DNA of 64,000 bases from an uncultured Anaerolineae bacterium (GTDB lineage Bacteria > Chloroflexota > Anaerolineae > Promineifilales > Promineifilaceae), in contig CAJQMR010000007.1 of NCBI GenBank assembly GCA_905479495.1, positions 186,001 to 250,000 of the forward strand. The letters are read 5' to 3'. The position numbers and the translations under genes were made by a program. Each line of letters opens with the position of its first letter. The first letter of the stretch is position 1. Below the pieces are notes generated by a model. It saw only the letters and a list, made by a program, of their open reading frames with translations. It did no database searches and was not told the origin of the DNA. Positions 9,370 to 18,573 of this stretch are shown piece after piece.

Positions 9370-9405
9370 TTTATACACGTTATGTGCAATTTACTGTTTA
9401 CAGTA
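9370..9405 (-). promoter_or_regulatory. Candidate lon promoter/operator
   Basis: On the minus strand a TATAAA (9375-9370) could serve as -10, and a dyad TACTGT-TT-ACAGTA (9392-9405) overlaps the expected -35 region. The dyad looks like a repressor site. The transcript leader would be about 125 bases. Nothing else is visible in the 261-base gap. No heat-shock operator of the CIRCE or HAIR type was seen. Confidence 0.35.
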
Positions 9406-9499
9406 TCAGCCGACCGTGTAGGCTTCACAATAGGTCTATAGTATTTTAGGGAGGGACTGGTGTAAAACAATGGTCCTACGTCAGAATCTTGTTAGAAAT

Positions 9500-10504
9500 T
9501 CAATTCCAGGGGAGATTGCTGCGGGTTTGCCAGTAAACGGCCGTTTCTTCTCTCATCTCTAGCAAAGAATTTGCCAAAGTGGGCTGCCAATCTACATGAA
9601 GGGCCGCTAAGTTTGAGAGGAGATGGTCGGTTTGGGCCGCGCCGCTAAGGACCACATCCACAAAGGGCTGGTTGAGGACAGCCGCCAGGGCCAGGGCATC
9701 GACGGTGGTGTGGTTTTGTGCGGCAAGCTGGCTAAGGGTGTGCCTTTGGGGTTGGAAGCTGGGCGATTGATTACGCGGGGTGAGACGGCCGTTGGCCAAC
9801 GCTTCTTTAATGATGACGCCCAATCCTGCCTGGTGCGCTGCGCTGAGAACGGCCGTTGCCGTCTGCTCTAAAATATTCCAGGTCGCTTGAACGGAGCCAA
9901 AGAGCAATTTGCCATCAAATTCAATTTCCAGGGCGCGCCAGAGCGTTTCTGCCTGGCCAGTGCCGCTGAGAGAAAGGCCAATGACGGTGCCTGTATTGCG
10001 CAGTCGAGCCAGCTCTTGAAGAACCACTTTGTTTTCCAGTACGCCGCTGTCCAGCGTGGCGGAGTGAATCTGGTAAATGTTGAGCTGGTTCCCCAAAAAC
10101 GTTTGTGTTTCTTGCCATTGGCGCTGCAAAACGGGCAGCGTATGATCCTTAACCTCGTGTTTGTGTCCGACTGGTAAGGTCACCTGCCAGTCGGCAGTAT
10201 AGGTGTAGCCCCATTTGGAACCGATGGTGACGCTGGTCGGATCGATATGGCGGCTGTTGAGCCAGCTGGACAGGAAGGCTTCAGCACGGCCGTATGACCG
10301 GGCGGCATCGAAGTAGCGAATCCCAGCTTCCCAGGCTGCATCCAGTACCGCGTGGGCATTGGCTTCCATTGCGGCAATATCGTATTCATGGTTCAGGTCT
10401 TTGCTGTGCCCCAGGTTGATGTAGCCGGGACGACCCAGTGCGGCCAGTCCCAGACCGATGGGGGTGACGGTTAAGTTGGTTTGACCGAATTGTTTTTGTT
10501 TCAT
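9500..10504 (-). CDS. Aldo/keto reductase family oxidoreductase
   Basis: This 334-residue TIM-barrel protein shows the aldo/keto reductase tetrad in order: Asp in IRYFDAARSYGRAE, Tyr in the same segment, Lys in TIGSKWGYTY, and His in IYQIHSATL. The N-terminus QFGQTNLTVTPIGLG is also typical. These enzymes reduce aldehydes or ketones with NAD(P)H in the cytoplasm. GAGGTG precedes the ATG by six bases. The substrate is unknown, and the gene appears monocistronic or loosely linked to the acetyltransferase gene upstream. Confidence 0.9.
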   Translation of the reverse strand: MKQKQFGQTNLTVTPIGLGLAALGRPGYINLGHSKDLNHEYDIAAMEANAHAVLDAAWEAGIRYFDAARSYGRAEAFLSSWLNSRHIDPTSVTIGSKWGYTYTADWQVTLPVGHKHEVKDHTLPVLQRQWQETQTFLGNQLNIYQIHSATLDSGVLENKVVLQELARLRNTGTVIGLSLSGTGQAETLWRALEIEFDGKLLFGSVQATWNILEQTATAVLSAAHQAGLGVIIKEALANGRLTPRNQSPSFQPQRHTLSQLAAQNHTTVDALALAAVLNQPFVDVVLSGAAQTDHLLSNLAALHVDWQPTLANSLLEMREETAVYWQTRSNLPWN

Positions 10505-10554
10505 GTGAACACCTCGGGCTTTATTTTACAGCAGAGAGAAAAAGCCTGCCGGGA

Positions 10555-11031
10555 CTATTTTGGGTCGGTTGACCAAACCATGATAGCCAAATAGCCAGGG
10601 AGGTGGCTAATCCATTGGATGGGTTTGAAAACGGCGCGGGCCAAACGAAAATAGAGGGGAATGGAACGGCCGTCTCCGCCAATCACTTCCACAAAATCAA
10701 ATTGCTCATAAAATGGCACCAGCCGATTCATGCAGGTAAGCCACACAGGTTGCGACTCATTGGCTAGCAACTGCTGAACGATAGTCCTGGCTATGCCCTG
10801 CCGCCGCCACGTTTTTTGCACGGCAAGTGAGGCTAGTTCGCGGGAACCATCCCGGTGGGGTTTGATTTGCCCGCAGCCGATTAGCGTCCCGTTTTCGTCG
10901 ATGGCCACCAGGAAGCGCGGCCACTTTAACCCTATCGGGTTGATGTTGACAGCGCGAATGAGCGCTTTGATGGCAGGTTCATCGTTAGCCTGGGCGGGAC
11001 GATAGGTGATGGTAGGCTGCGTGTCACTCAT
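10555..11031 (-). CDS. GNAT-family N-acetyltransferase
   Basis: This 158-residue protein has the GNAT acetyl-CoA site: the strand LASLAVQKTWRRQGIARTIV holds the R/Q-x-x-G-x-G/A loop. The ITYRPAQANDEPAIKALIR start and the central GTLIGCGQIKPH strand fit the fold. GNAT enzymes transfer an acetyl group from acetyl-CoA to an amine. The C-terminal ~35 residues are more hydrophobic than usual. The acceptor is unknown. Confidence 0.87.
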   Translation of the reverse strand: MSDTQPTITYRPAQANDEPAIKALIRAVNINPIGLKWPRFLVAIDENGTLIGCGQIKPHRDGSRELASLAVQKTWRRQGIARTIVQQLLANESQPVWLTCMNRLVPFYEQFDFVEVIGGDGRSIPLYFRLARAVFKPIQWISHLPGYLAIMVWSTDPK

Positions 11032-11101
11032 TCAGGTTTTATAAGAGATTGTCGATTCTTTTTCGTTTTCTCTGTGCCGCTGCATTGGCTTTTTGAGCGC
11101 T

Positions 11102-11524
11102 TCATGCTTTCATTTTGCGCAGGGCCATGGCCATTGCCCCCAGGGCGGTAAACATGGTGATGGCGATTTTGGTCACATCGACGATGGGTTCCACGCGCAC
11201 GCCGCTGGGGCTGACGATGATGGTGGCCACCGGGCGTGCCATCGTTGTACCGCCACCGCCCCCTCCGCCGCCAAAGCCGCTGGCTTCATTGGCTTTATTA
11301 GCTTCCTCGTCAACTCCAGGTCCTGTGCCCCCGCCGCCACCATAGCCCACGCCCATGCCAGCCGTGTATTCGGAAGCGGTGATGATGGTGTGGTCGCCCA
11401 CGGTGACAGGTTGGCTAAAAACAGCATCTGGTCGAGTAACATCGAACAGCCTGCTGATGAGTTCATTAGCTGCTTTTTGGTCGGGAACCGATTCTACAAT
11501 AAGTTTGTTGAAATTTTCGCTCAT
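11102..11524 (-). CDS. GerW/YtfJ-family protein
   Basis: The protein has 140 residues: an N-terminal KLIVESVPDQKAANELI region, then VFSQPVTVGDHTIITASEY, two glycine-rich stretches, and RPVATIIVSPSGVRVEPIVD. This order is that of the GerW (sporulation protein YtfJ) family, found also in many non-spore-formers, where its role is unknown. A weak hydrophobic helix ends the protein. A good AAGGAGA site precedes the ATG. The next gene upstream encodes a short protein whose C-terminal half looks like this one. Confidence 0.82.
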   Translation of the reverse strand: MSENFNKLIVESVPDQKAANELISRLFDVTRPDAVFSQPVTVGDHTIITASEYTAGMGVGYGGGGGTGPGVDEEANKANEASGFGGGGGGGGTTMARPVATIIVSPSGVRVEPIVDVTKIAITMFTALGAMAMALRKMKA

Positions 11525-11565
11525 GGGATTCTCCTTTTATTTAGCGCAGAGGTGCAGAGCAAAGC

Positions 11566-11862
11566 TTACTCAGTTATCAGGTTTTCTGTTGACTTGTTCA
11601 GGATGAGGCGTAGAAGCAGAGGGAGCAGCAGGCTGGCAGCCAGTACGCTCCAAGTGGCCAGGCGGGTAACGTCGGTAATAGGGTGGCGTTGGGTTTGCTC
11701 GCCTTTTTGGACGAGAACGGCCGTTGGCCGCTGCCATACAAACCCGCCATAGGGAAACCTGATAATGAGCGCCTGGGATTCGGGAATGAGGGTGTGATGT
11801 GGGGTGGATACGGCCGTTCCCTGCACCGTTTTCCATTCAATAAAATCAGTAAGATTAGCCAT
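11566..11862 (-). CDS. Short GerW-like relative with C-terminal membrane helix
   Basis: From the ATG at 11862 (AAGGAGG five bases upstream) the protein has 98 residues; an earlier in-frame ATG lacks a ribosome site. The segment RPTAVLVQKGEQTQRHPITD followed by VTRLATW lines up with RPVATIIVSPSGVRVEPIVD and VTKIAIT of the downstream GerW-like protein. The glycine-rich centre is missing. A strongly hydrophobic helix (SVLAASLLLPLLLRLI) lies near the C-terminus. It is probably a diverged duplicate that became membrane-anchored. No function is known. Confidence 0.75.
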   Translation of the reverse strand: MANLTDFIEWKTVQGTAVSTPHHTLIPESQALIIRFPYGGFVWQRPTAVLVQKGEQTQRHPITDVTRLATWSVLAASLLLPLLLRLILNKSTENLITE

Positions 11863-11923
11863 CGAACCTCCTTGTTCGTGACTTGACATGAATTTTTAAA
11901 AAACTGTGGGAAAGATGGGGCGA

Positions 11924-12577
11924 TTAATCTTCCTGGAAGTGGCGATCAAGTTGTTCTAGCAGTTGGGCGGCTTCTACCAGCTTGTCTAGCGGATTTTCTT
12001 CGCCGGTGAAGTAGCGGTAGTCTGCGGGCATCAGGTCCAGCGTTTCGATGATTTCCTGGTACTTTTCTTTGAGAGAACGTTCGTTAATGCCAAAAACGGC
12101 CGCAATTTGCGAGCGCGTAATTTCTAAAAAGTTCACTTTGACGATGGCGTAAACCAAAGCGCCTGCCCATAGGGAGGGTTTAGGCGTGCGCAACGGCCGT
12201 CGGCCAATAGCAATGCGATATTCCAACCACATCTGAATTGCTTTGCCAATTTGGGGCAGCTCCAAATCCAACTGCTTCATGCCTTCAATCAGGTTAGACT
12301 CCACGTCATCCAAACCTGTTGAGAACAGCTGCTCGTAGCGGGCAGCCACATCCCCTTCCGTTTCGGTTTGCAGGTAGCCACCCAGGGCAGCCATTGCCTG
12401 GTCATAATCGCCGCCGCGCGTGTAGGCGCGGGTGAGATTGAGATGGTATTCAGGGTTTTCAGGATCGTCGGAAACGGCCGCAGCAAAAGCATCGACGGCC
12501 TTCTCGATCTGCCACGAATCGTAAAATGCCAGACCTGATTGATTATGTTCTACTGCCCGTTTTTGTTTACTTGTCAT
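11924..12577 (-). CDS. TPR protein with cyclin-like (DUF6398/TFIIB-like) C-terminal domain
   Basis: The first ~75 residues of this 217-residue protein form two TPR-type helix pairs (GLAFYDSWQIEKAVDAFAAA; NLTRAYTRGGDYDQAMAAL). Residues ~125-185 read WAGALVYAIVKVNFLEITRS and then QIAAVFGINERSLKEKYQEI, which resembles the cyclin repeat of archaeal TFB and bacterial DUF6398 proteins. A DNA- or protein-binding adaptor role is possible but unproven. No catalytic motif is visible. The ribosome site is weak. Confidence 0.72.
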   Translation of the reverse strand: MTSKQKRAVEHNQSGLAFYDSWQIEKAVDAFAAAVSDDPENPEYHLNLTRAYTRGGDYDQAMAALGGYLQTETEGDVAARYEQLFSTGLDDVESNLIEGMKQLDLELPQIGKAIQMWLEYRIAIGRRPLRTPKPSLWAGALVYAIVKVNFLEITRSQIAAVFGINERSLKEKYQEIIETLDLMPADYRYFTGEENPLDKLVEAAQLLEQLDRHFQED

Positions 12578-12664
12578 GAGGTCGCCAATCCCGCGTAATT
12601 TATGGTTGCATTGTACAAAGTGGTAGAACGAGCGTCAAGCAGATGGGACTGTAGTCATACGGTC

Positions 12665-13477
12665 TCAGGAGCCAAGCAGCTGAAAGCTGCGCAAAATTGC
12701 TTCAAAATCCGATTGGTGCCGAGGGTATTGCGCAAAGCTGGTACAGGTGACTACCAAGTAAACGCCTGCATCGCCAGGACCAACCTGCTCTAGGCAGCGC
12801 CAGAGTGCCCCGTCTTGCTCAATATTAAAGAGCAGGCTGCCCATCTGAACTTCTTTAGAACCTTCAAGGGGATTGATAGCGGAAAGGGTAACATTTTCTG
12901 GCAGCTGTGCTTGCGCATAGTCGATAATTTCATTTAAGGTGAGCTGCTCTAGGCGCCGGCTTTGGGCCACGAGCACAAAAACCGGTTCACCGTCGGTGAA
13001 CACGGCCGTATCCTCTGTGCCTAAGAAAAGTAACTGTGTGTCAGCCACCAGAGCTGCGAATGTGCCCTCCAGGGCTTGGAGAGAAGGGCTGCTGCGAAGC
13101 GTTGGCGTTTCCGGAGCGCGCTCCAGTTCAAAGGTATGCCAGGCTTTGGGCAGGTTGAGCGTAAACCGAAGCTGGCTGTCGGTGATGGGCCGCCAGCCAA
13201 CTGGAGCAACCGTGTTGCTGTTGGCCAGAAAAAGAGGCGCACGGTCAATAGCCCGGGTGGTGGTGATAAGGAGTAGCAAGGCAACGGCCGTTAAGCCAGC
13301 ATAGAGCAAAATCGTACGGAAGGGAGGCAGCGGTACGGTATCGTCAGGAACGGCCGTTGCCCGTTGCGGAGATTTTACCAAAGGTGATTTGCCAGGTGAC
13401 AAGGCTTTGCCACAATGCCAGCATTGTTTGTCTGTTACCATGACTGATTGTCCACAATGTTTACAGCGCTGAACCAT
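12665..13477 (-). CDS. Zinc-ribbon membrane-anchored protein of unknown function
   Basis: This 270-residue protein starts with a zinc ribbon made of two CxxC knuckles, CKHCGQ (residues 5-10) and CWHCGK (19-24). A Pro-rich linker and a single membrane helix near residues 54-70 follow, then a domain of about 190 residues with no known motif, presumably outside. The domain begins WRPITDSQLRFTLNLPKAW, which recalls lipoprotein-like beta-rich domains. The AGGAGA site fixes the ATG. The gene faces away from the WD40-like lipoprotein gene. Confidence 0.75.
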   Translation of the reverse strand: MVQRCKHCGQSVMVTDKQCWHCGKALSPGKSPLVKSPQRATAVPDDTVPLPPFRTILLYAGLTAVALLLLITTTRAIDRAPLFLANSNTVAPVGWRPITDSQLRFTLNLPKAWHTFELERAPETPTLRSSPSLQALEGTFAALVADTQLLFLGTEDTAVFTDGEPVFVLVAQSRRLEQLTLNEIIDYAQAQLPENVTLSAINPLEGSKEVQMGSLLFNIEQDGALWRCLEQVGPGDAGVYLVVTCTSFAQYPRHQSDFEAILRSFQLLGS

Positions 13478-13623
13478 GTTGTTCTCCTGATAATGGGGTT
13501 TTGGACCATTTTAGTCCAAAAACAGTACGCACGTCCTATTGCCCGCCTATAGTACCCTACCTTAAACTAATTGCATTGTACACGAATTAATTCCCAAATT
13601 CCTCCTTTTTCTCCTCTTCCCGC

Positions 13624-13656
13624 AAAAGGCCTTGCAACAGCAAGGCTTTTTGTTTT
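13624..13656 (+). terminator. Terminator-like hairpin in the divergent gap
   Basis: GCCTTGC-AACA-GCAAGGC (13629-13646) is flanked by AAAA on the left and TTTTTGTTTT on the right. It has the form of a strong intrinsic terminator but no plus-strand gene lies just before it. It may attenuate a transcript leading into the lipoprotein gene, or be a relic. A second hairpin, TTTTGGAC/GTCCAAAA, lies at about 13499-13521. Nothing else is seen in the 256-base gap. Confidence 0.6.
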
Positions 13657-13733
13657 CAATCGTACTTCAATGATAGGGTAACAAGTGCCAGTTCGTGCTG
13701 TAGCCAGTTCGCGCCCTCGCTAAAATCAACATC

Positions 13734-16031
13734 ATGATAGGTAAAAAAGGATTTCTAGTTAATCTTTGGCTTCTGTGCTGCCTGGTGGCCTGTTTCCCGG
13801 CAGAAGAGGAACCCATTTCATCCACGGTCACAAGCCAATCTTTGAGTACGCCGGTTCCATCACCCACCAATGCTGTTTCACCAACAGTAAACCCAGCCAC
13901 TACCCACACCCCGACGCAAACGGCCGTTATCACTCCCACTGTTCCACCGACATCCACACCTGAACCCAGCTTCACCGAAACGGCCGTTTTTGGCGATCCC
14001 ATTGCCCAACGACTGTTTCCCCTGACGAACGGCCGTTTTGCCATCCAAACCATGCAAGGTGTTGCTATTTATGATGAGGTGGATTTGGCGAATGTTGCCC
14101 AATTCATTCCCCTTCCTCCGCCTGGCTGGCCCTCATACGATCTGTCTGCCTCGGCGGAGCATTTGATTTGGCGCAATGGGAACGGCCGTCTGTTTGTGCA
14201 GCGGCTGGCGGATGAGGCCATCCTTCTAGAAGTGCCGGGCAACCCCAACGGCTGGGATCATCCTAGCTTTCACCTCTCGCCCAAAGGTAACTTTGGCTGG
14301 CTGTTTGATGGGGAAGCGTACAGTGACGAGCCACCTGTGGTGACGCTTTATCGCTTGCAGGATGGTGCAGAATTGACCCAATTCCGTGGCGATTTACCCC
14401 AATTTTCTAATGACGAAGCTTTTTTTGTTCGCGATACAAGCGAAGGGTTGCTGATTTATGATTCTGCTCAGCCAACCCAACCGCTTTACACAGTGGCGCG
14501 TGACGAAGAAATTAGTTTTTGGGACATTGACCTCACGGCCGATTGGTTGCAGATTACCAAGTATCTTCGGGCGGAGGAACGGCCGTTTGTTGAGTTGCGT
14601 AATCTAGCCACTGGTGATCTTTGGCACACATTTTCCCTGGCAGACGATGAAGCGCGCGTGATAATTTCGCCAGATGGGCAAACATTGGCAATCACATTTA
14701 AACAAGATGATGGCGCTGATTCGCCAACGGTGGTTGCTGCTGGTGTGCGACTCTACAGTGTGTCAGGTGAACTGCGGCATGAGTTTTTGGCTCCACCAAC
14801 ACCACATCTGCCCGTGCCCTCCGTTTGCGATGGTGTCTGGACATCGCGCCGTTCCGATCTTGTTTATTCGCTTATCAGCATGAACTTTGCCCCGGACGGC
14901 CGTTCCCTTAGCGTAACTTACAGCGACTATGTCGCCGATTCTCTCACCCGGCTGTATGCCACAGAGTCGGGTGAAAAATTAGCTGAGTTTGTGGGGCATG
15001 AATCGGCTTTTGTGGCAAACGGCCGTTCCTTCCTTTCCCTCTCAACCGATGGCCTGTTGCAGCAGTGGGACCCAACGACAGCGGATGCCGTCCCGCAAAC
15101 GATTGCCCGCTACGGTACACCTATCATCGATTTGGCGCTATCGAACAATGGAGAAATGGCTGCGCTGGTTAACGGGACCGGCGTTGAGCTGCGCCGTACG
15201 GCCGATGGTGGACTCGTGCAGCAGTATGATGCGGCAACGGCCGTCACCTTTGCTCCCGATGACCAGACGATTACGCTCGGTTTTGCCGACGGCCGTATTC
15301 AGTGGCGCAGCCTGGCAGATAATTCTTTGCTAAACGAAATGAGCGATCACGCAGCCCCGATTCGACGGCTGGCCTTTTGGCCCCACCAAAAAGAGCCAAC
15401 CGTCTTGGCCCTGGCTGAAAACGATTGCCGGATCACTCGCTGGCAGCTCACAACTGGTAGCCAGCTTGAGCCGCTCAACGCCATCCTGACGTTTGATGAA
15501 TATGGTGAGGTCATTCAGATGTCAATCAATGATTTTGCCCTGTCGCCAACGGGAAACTTGCTCGCGGGGCGCTCCTGGTTTATGTACGGCTTTGGTGTTT
15601 GGGACCTCGCCAATGACAGCAACATCTTGACACAACTAGAGGATCAGCCCCAAAGCGTTTGGGATTTGGCTTTTTCTGCGGACGGCAGTTTGCTGGCAAC
15701 AGGTGAACGATGGCCGCTCGGCGGCTGGGTTGGCCCAGAGCGTGGTGGCTTGCGTTTGTGGCAAATTGATGAGGATAATGTTTCGCTGCGCTGGTCAACT
15801 GAGCTGAATCAATATGTGGGGGCTGTAGCTTTTTCTAACAACAGTTTATTGCTGGCTGTAGGCTACAGCAGCGGCGATGTGACTTTGGTCAACGCTCGCC
15901 AGGAGCAGTTTGTGGGTCGGTTGGAAACGGTAAGTGGGGTGACGGGGGTGGCTTTTGGTGGAAACGGCCGTTTGCTGGCTGCCACCACCCGCGATGGCCT
16001 CATCTACATCTGGCAAACCGAATCTCCCTAA
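13734..16031 (+). CDS. WD40-like beta-propeller lipoprotein
   Basis: This 765-residue protein has a lipoprotein signal peptide ending LVAC at Cys20, then a Ser/Thr/Pro-rich linker of about 60 residues, then a long series of WD40-type repeats such as PDGQTLAITF, NNGEMAALVN, PDDQTITLGFADGRIQWRS and ADGSLLATGE. It should be anchored to the outer face of the membrane, with one or two propellers acting as a scaffold. ACGGCCGT occurs about ten times in the gene, the highest density in the window, and encodes TAV, NGR or RPF in different frames. The partner is unknown. Confidence 0.87.
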   Translation: MIGKKGFLVNLWLLCCLVACFPAEEEPISSTVTSQSLSTPVPSPTNAVSPTVNPATTHTPTQTAVITPTVPPTSTPEPSFTETAVFGDPIAQRLFPLTNGRFAIQTMQGVAIYDEVDLANVAQFIPLPPPGWPSYDLSASAEHLIWRNGNGRLFVQRLADEAILLEVPGNPNGWDHPSFHLSPKGNFGWLFDGEAYSDEPPVVTLYRLQDGAELTQFRGDLPQFSNDEAFFVRDTSEGLLIYDSAQPTQPLYTVARDEEISFWDIDLTADWLQITKYLRAEERPFVELRNLATGDLWHTFSLADDEARVIISPDGQTLAITFKQDDGADSPTVVAAGVRLYSVSGELRHEFLAPPTPHLPVPSVCDGVWTSRRSDLVYSLISMNFAPDGRSLSVTYSDYVADSLTRLYATESGEKLAEFVGHESAFVANGRSFLSLSTDGLLQQWDPTTADAVPQTIARYGTPIIDLALSNNGEMAALVNGTGVELRRTADGGLVQQYDAATAVTFAPDDQTITLGFADGRIQWRSLADNSLLNEMSDHAAPIRRLAFWPHQKEPTVLALAENDCRITRWQLTTGSQLEPLNAILTFDEYGEVIQMSINDFALSPTGNLLAGRSWFMYGFGVWDLANDSNILTQLEDQPQSVWDLAFSADGSLLATGERWPLGGWVGPERGGLRLWQIDEDNVSLRWSTELNQYVGAVAFSNNSLLLAVGYSSGDVTLVNARQEQFVGRLETVSGVTGVAFGGNGRLLAATTRDGLIYIWQTESP

Positions 16032-16059
16032 AAAACAGTCTTTGAGAATCTATAACTTA

Positions 16060-16138
16060 GAAACGAACCGCAAAGACGCAAAGGGCGCAGAGATAAAAAA
16101 CTGTAAAGAAAGCTCTGCGTTCTCTGCGTCTCTGCAGT
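16060..16138. repeat. CGCAAAGACGCAAAGG-type intergenic repeat
   Basis: The gap between the converging lipoprotein and mutS2 genes is filled by CGCAAAGACGCAAAGG, GCGCAGAG and an inverted CTCTGCGTTCTCTGCGTC, able to fold as a hairpin. It has no coding potential. It belongs to the same loose family as the gaps near 4215 and 11545. Confidence 0.65.
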
Positions 16139-16149
16139 GAATATTTGGG

Positions 16150-18573
16150 CTAATCGTCGTTGAATTTGACGACGGTAACGCCAGCGCCGCCTTCACCGTC
16201 CTTACCCTCCTCAAACGAGGCGACGTGTTTGTTCTTTTTGAGCGATTTGCGTACGGCCGTTCTTAATTTCCCCGTCCCCTTGCCATGAATAATGCGCACC
16301 CAGGGCATCTGCGACAGATACGCCTGATCGATGAACGTGGTCAGTTCAGACAACCCTTCCTCCACACGGCGGCCGCGAATGTCCAGCTCGACGCCTGGCG
16401 AGCTTGTTTTGGTGATTGGCGTGGATTCCATCTCCGGCTCTTCATCTTTGGGGCGGCTCTTGAACTCCAAATCGCTCAGCTTGGTCCGCATTTGCAAACG
16501 GCCGACGGCAATCATTGCCTCGTATTTGCTGAGTGAGATGATTTCACCTACGGTATTGAGCGCCTTCACCGTGACCTTATCGCCTACCTCCAGCTCCAGG
16601 CGGTTGCTGGTGAGCTTGCGCGTTTTGGTGGTCTTGGGTGCAATTTGTGCAACCTCTTCTTCCTCCAGCGCCGCCACATCCTTGCTCACCTGCTTTAGCT
16701 TGTTGATGGATTGGGCATCGCGGATTTGCCTACGCGCTTGGCGCAGCTCTTCCTCGATGACCGCGATTTTTTGGCGGGCCTCTTCTTGGGCGTCGGCCAG
16801 CACCGCTTCCCGTTCCTCTTCTAGCTGCTCCAGCTGGCGAGCCAGGGCGTCCTTGTCATCTTCCAGCTGGCGGCGAATGAGACGCGCTGCCGCTTCTTCA
16901 GAGGAGATCTTGTCGCGCAAATCATAGATGGCATCCAGCAAGTTTTCTGCTTCGTTACTGCCTGCGCCCGTCAGCGTCATGGCATCATCCAGGATAGTTT
17001 CATCCAGGCCCAGCCGTCGGGCAATGGCAAAGGCATTGGACTTGCCGGGAATGCCAATCGCCATTTCGTAGGTGGGGGAAAGTGTTTCCACGTCGAACAG
17101 CATAGAGGCGTTGGTGGCCCCTGGCTGCTGGTCAGCGTACAGCTTTAGCTCCGGGTAATGGGTGGCAATGAAGGTCGTTGCTCCTTTATCGCGCAAAAAG
17201 CTGGTAACGGCCTGAGCCAGCGCTGCCCCTTCTGTCGGATCGGTGCCGGAACCTAGCTCATCGAGCAGCACCAGCGAGCGGTCATCTACGTGGGCCAAAA
17301 TGCGAATGATGTTGGTCATGTGTGCCGAAAAGGTGGACAGACTTTGCTCAATGGATTGCTCATCGCCGATGTCGGCAAACACATCTTCAAAAACGGTTAG
17401 TTTGGCTTCGATGGCGGGCAGGTGCATCCCAGATTGGGCCATCAGCACCATGAGGCCGGTGGTTTTGAGGCTGACGGTTTTACCGCCAGTGTTCGGCCCG
17501 GTGATGAGCACAGTGAAGATGTCATCGCCTAGGGTGAGATCCGTGGGGATGACTTCGTTGGGTGGCAGCAGGGGATGGCGGGCGCTGCGCATCCAGACGG
17601 TGCTGCCGGGGTGCAGATTGCGCGGTGGTGGGGTCCATTTGACCCGCTCGTTGGCGTGTTTGGGCGGCTTGGGCTGCTCAAATTCGCGCCAATCGACAAA
17701 TTGTGGCGGTACGCCTTTGATGATGGCCGCATATTTGGCGCGGGCCAAAATCAAATCTAGCTCGGCCATGCGTTCCACAATGCGAATGATGGCGTCGGCC
17801 ACGTCGGCGACCTTGGCGGAGAGTTCGGCCAGGATGCGCTCGATTTCGGCCTGTTCGTCCATTTGTAAGCCGCGATATTCGTTGTTGAGATCGACGGTGG
17901 CCATTGGCTCCATCCAGACGGTGGCCCCGCTGCCGCTCTGGTCGTGGACGATGCCTTTGATGCGCCCTTTGGCATCGGTTTTAACGGGCACGACGTAACG
18001 GCCGCTTCGCATGGAAATGATCGGTTCCTGAAGCCACTGATTTTGGCTGGAGTTGAGCAGGCTTTGCAGTTTGTCTTGAATACGGCCGTGTACCGTGCGC
18101 AAATCGCTGCGAATTTTGGCCAGCTTGCTGCTGGCACTGTCCATCACTTCGCCGCGTTCGTCGATGGTGCTGCTAATGGCGTCTACCAGGCCGGGGCATT
18201 CTTCTATAAGTTCGGCAATGGCTGCCAGGTAGGGAAACTCATCAGCTACCTTGATAAGCTGCCGTTGCAACGTGCGGGCCGCGATAAGGGTGCTGCGAAT
18301 GTCCAGCAAATCTTCCGCTGGGATTGTAAAGCCGCGCGTGGCATTATCCGCCTGGCGGCGCACGTCGCGCGCCCCCCCGATGGTGATATTGGTGTGGGTG
18401 TCTAGCAGCAGGAGGGCTTCGGCCGTTTCTGTTTGCCACTGTTCGGCCAGAATCTGGTCAGTAGTGGGTTGCAGTTTGCGGGCCAGCTCTTCACCGGCGC
18501 TAAAGCTGGTGTAGCCAGCCAGGATGTTGAGTACTTTTTGGTATTCAAGGGTATGTAATGATTTTGTGTCCAT
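16150..18573 (-). CDS. mutS2: MutS2 family ATPase/ribosome-rescue factor with Smr domain
   Basis: This 807-residue protein has the normal MutS2 length and order: helical core, ATPase with Walker A GPNTGGKTVSLKT and Walker B LVLLDELGSGTDPTEG, a long coiled coil, a small KOW-like linker, and the C-terminal Smr domain LDIRGRRVEEGL with IIHGKGTGKLR. It lacks the mismatch-recognition domain of MutS. In Bacillus subtilis MutS2 splits collided ribosomes; it was earlier linked to suppression of recombination. AGGAAAA precedes the ATG. It is a single gene flanked by repeats. Confidence 0.95.
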   Translation of the reverse strand: MDTKSLHTLEYQKVLNILAGYTSFSAGEELARKLQPTTDQILAEQWQTETAEALLLLDTHTNITIGGARDVRRQADNATRGFTIPAEDLLDIRSTLIAARTLQRQLIKVADEFPYLAAIAELIEECPGLVDAISSTIDERGEVMDSASSKLAKIRSDLRTVHGRIQDKLQSLLNSSQNQWLQEPIISMRSGRYVVPVKTDAKGRIKGIVHDQSGSGATVWMEPMATVDLNNEYRGLQMDEQAEIERILAELSAKVADVADAIIRIVERMAELDLILARAKYAAIIKGVPPQFVDWREFEQPKPPKHANERVKWTPPPRNLHPGSTVWMRSARHPLLPPNEVIPTDLTLGDDIFTVLITGPNTGGKTVSLKTTGLMVLMAQSGMHLPAIEAKLTVFEDVFADIGDEQSIEQSLSTFSAHMTNIIRILAHVDDRSLVLLDELGSGTDPTEGAALAQAVTSFLRDKGATTFIATHYPELKLYADQQPGATNASMLFDVETLSPTYEMAIGIPGKSNAFAIARRLGLDETILDDAMTLTGAGSNEAENLLDAIYDLRDKISSEEAAARLIRRQLEDDKDALARQLEQLEEEREAVLADAQEEARQKIAVIEEELRQARRQIRDAQSINKLKQVSKDVAALEEEEVAQIAPKTTKTRKLTSNRLELEVGDKVTVKALNTVGEIISLSKYEAMIAVGRLQMRTKLSDLEFKSRPKDEEPEMESTPITKTSSPGVELDIRGRRVEEGLSELTTFIDQAYLSQMPWVRIIHGKGTGKLRTAVRKSLKKNKHVASFEEGKDGEGGAGVTVVKFNDD

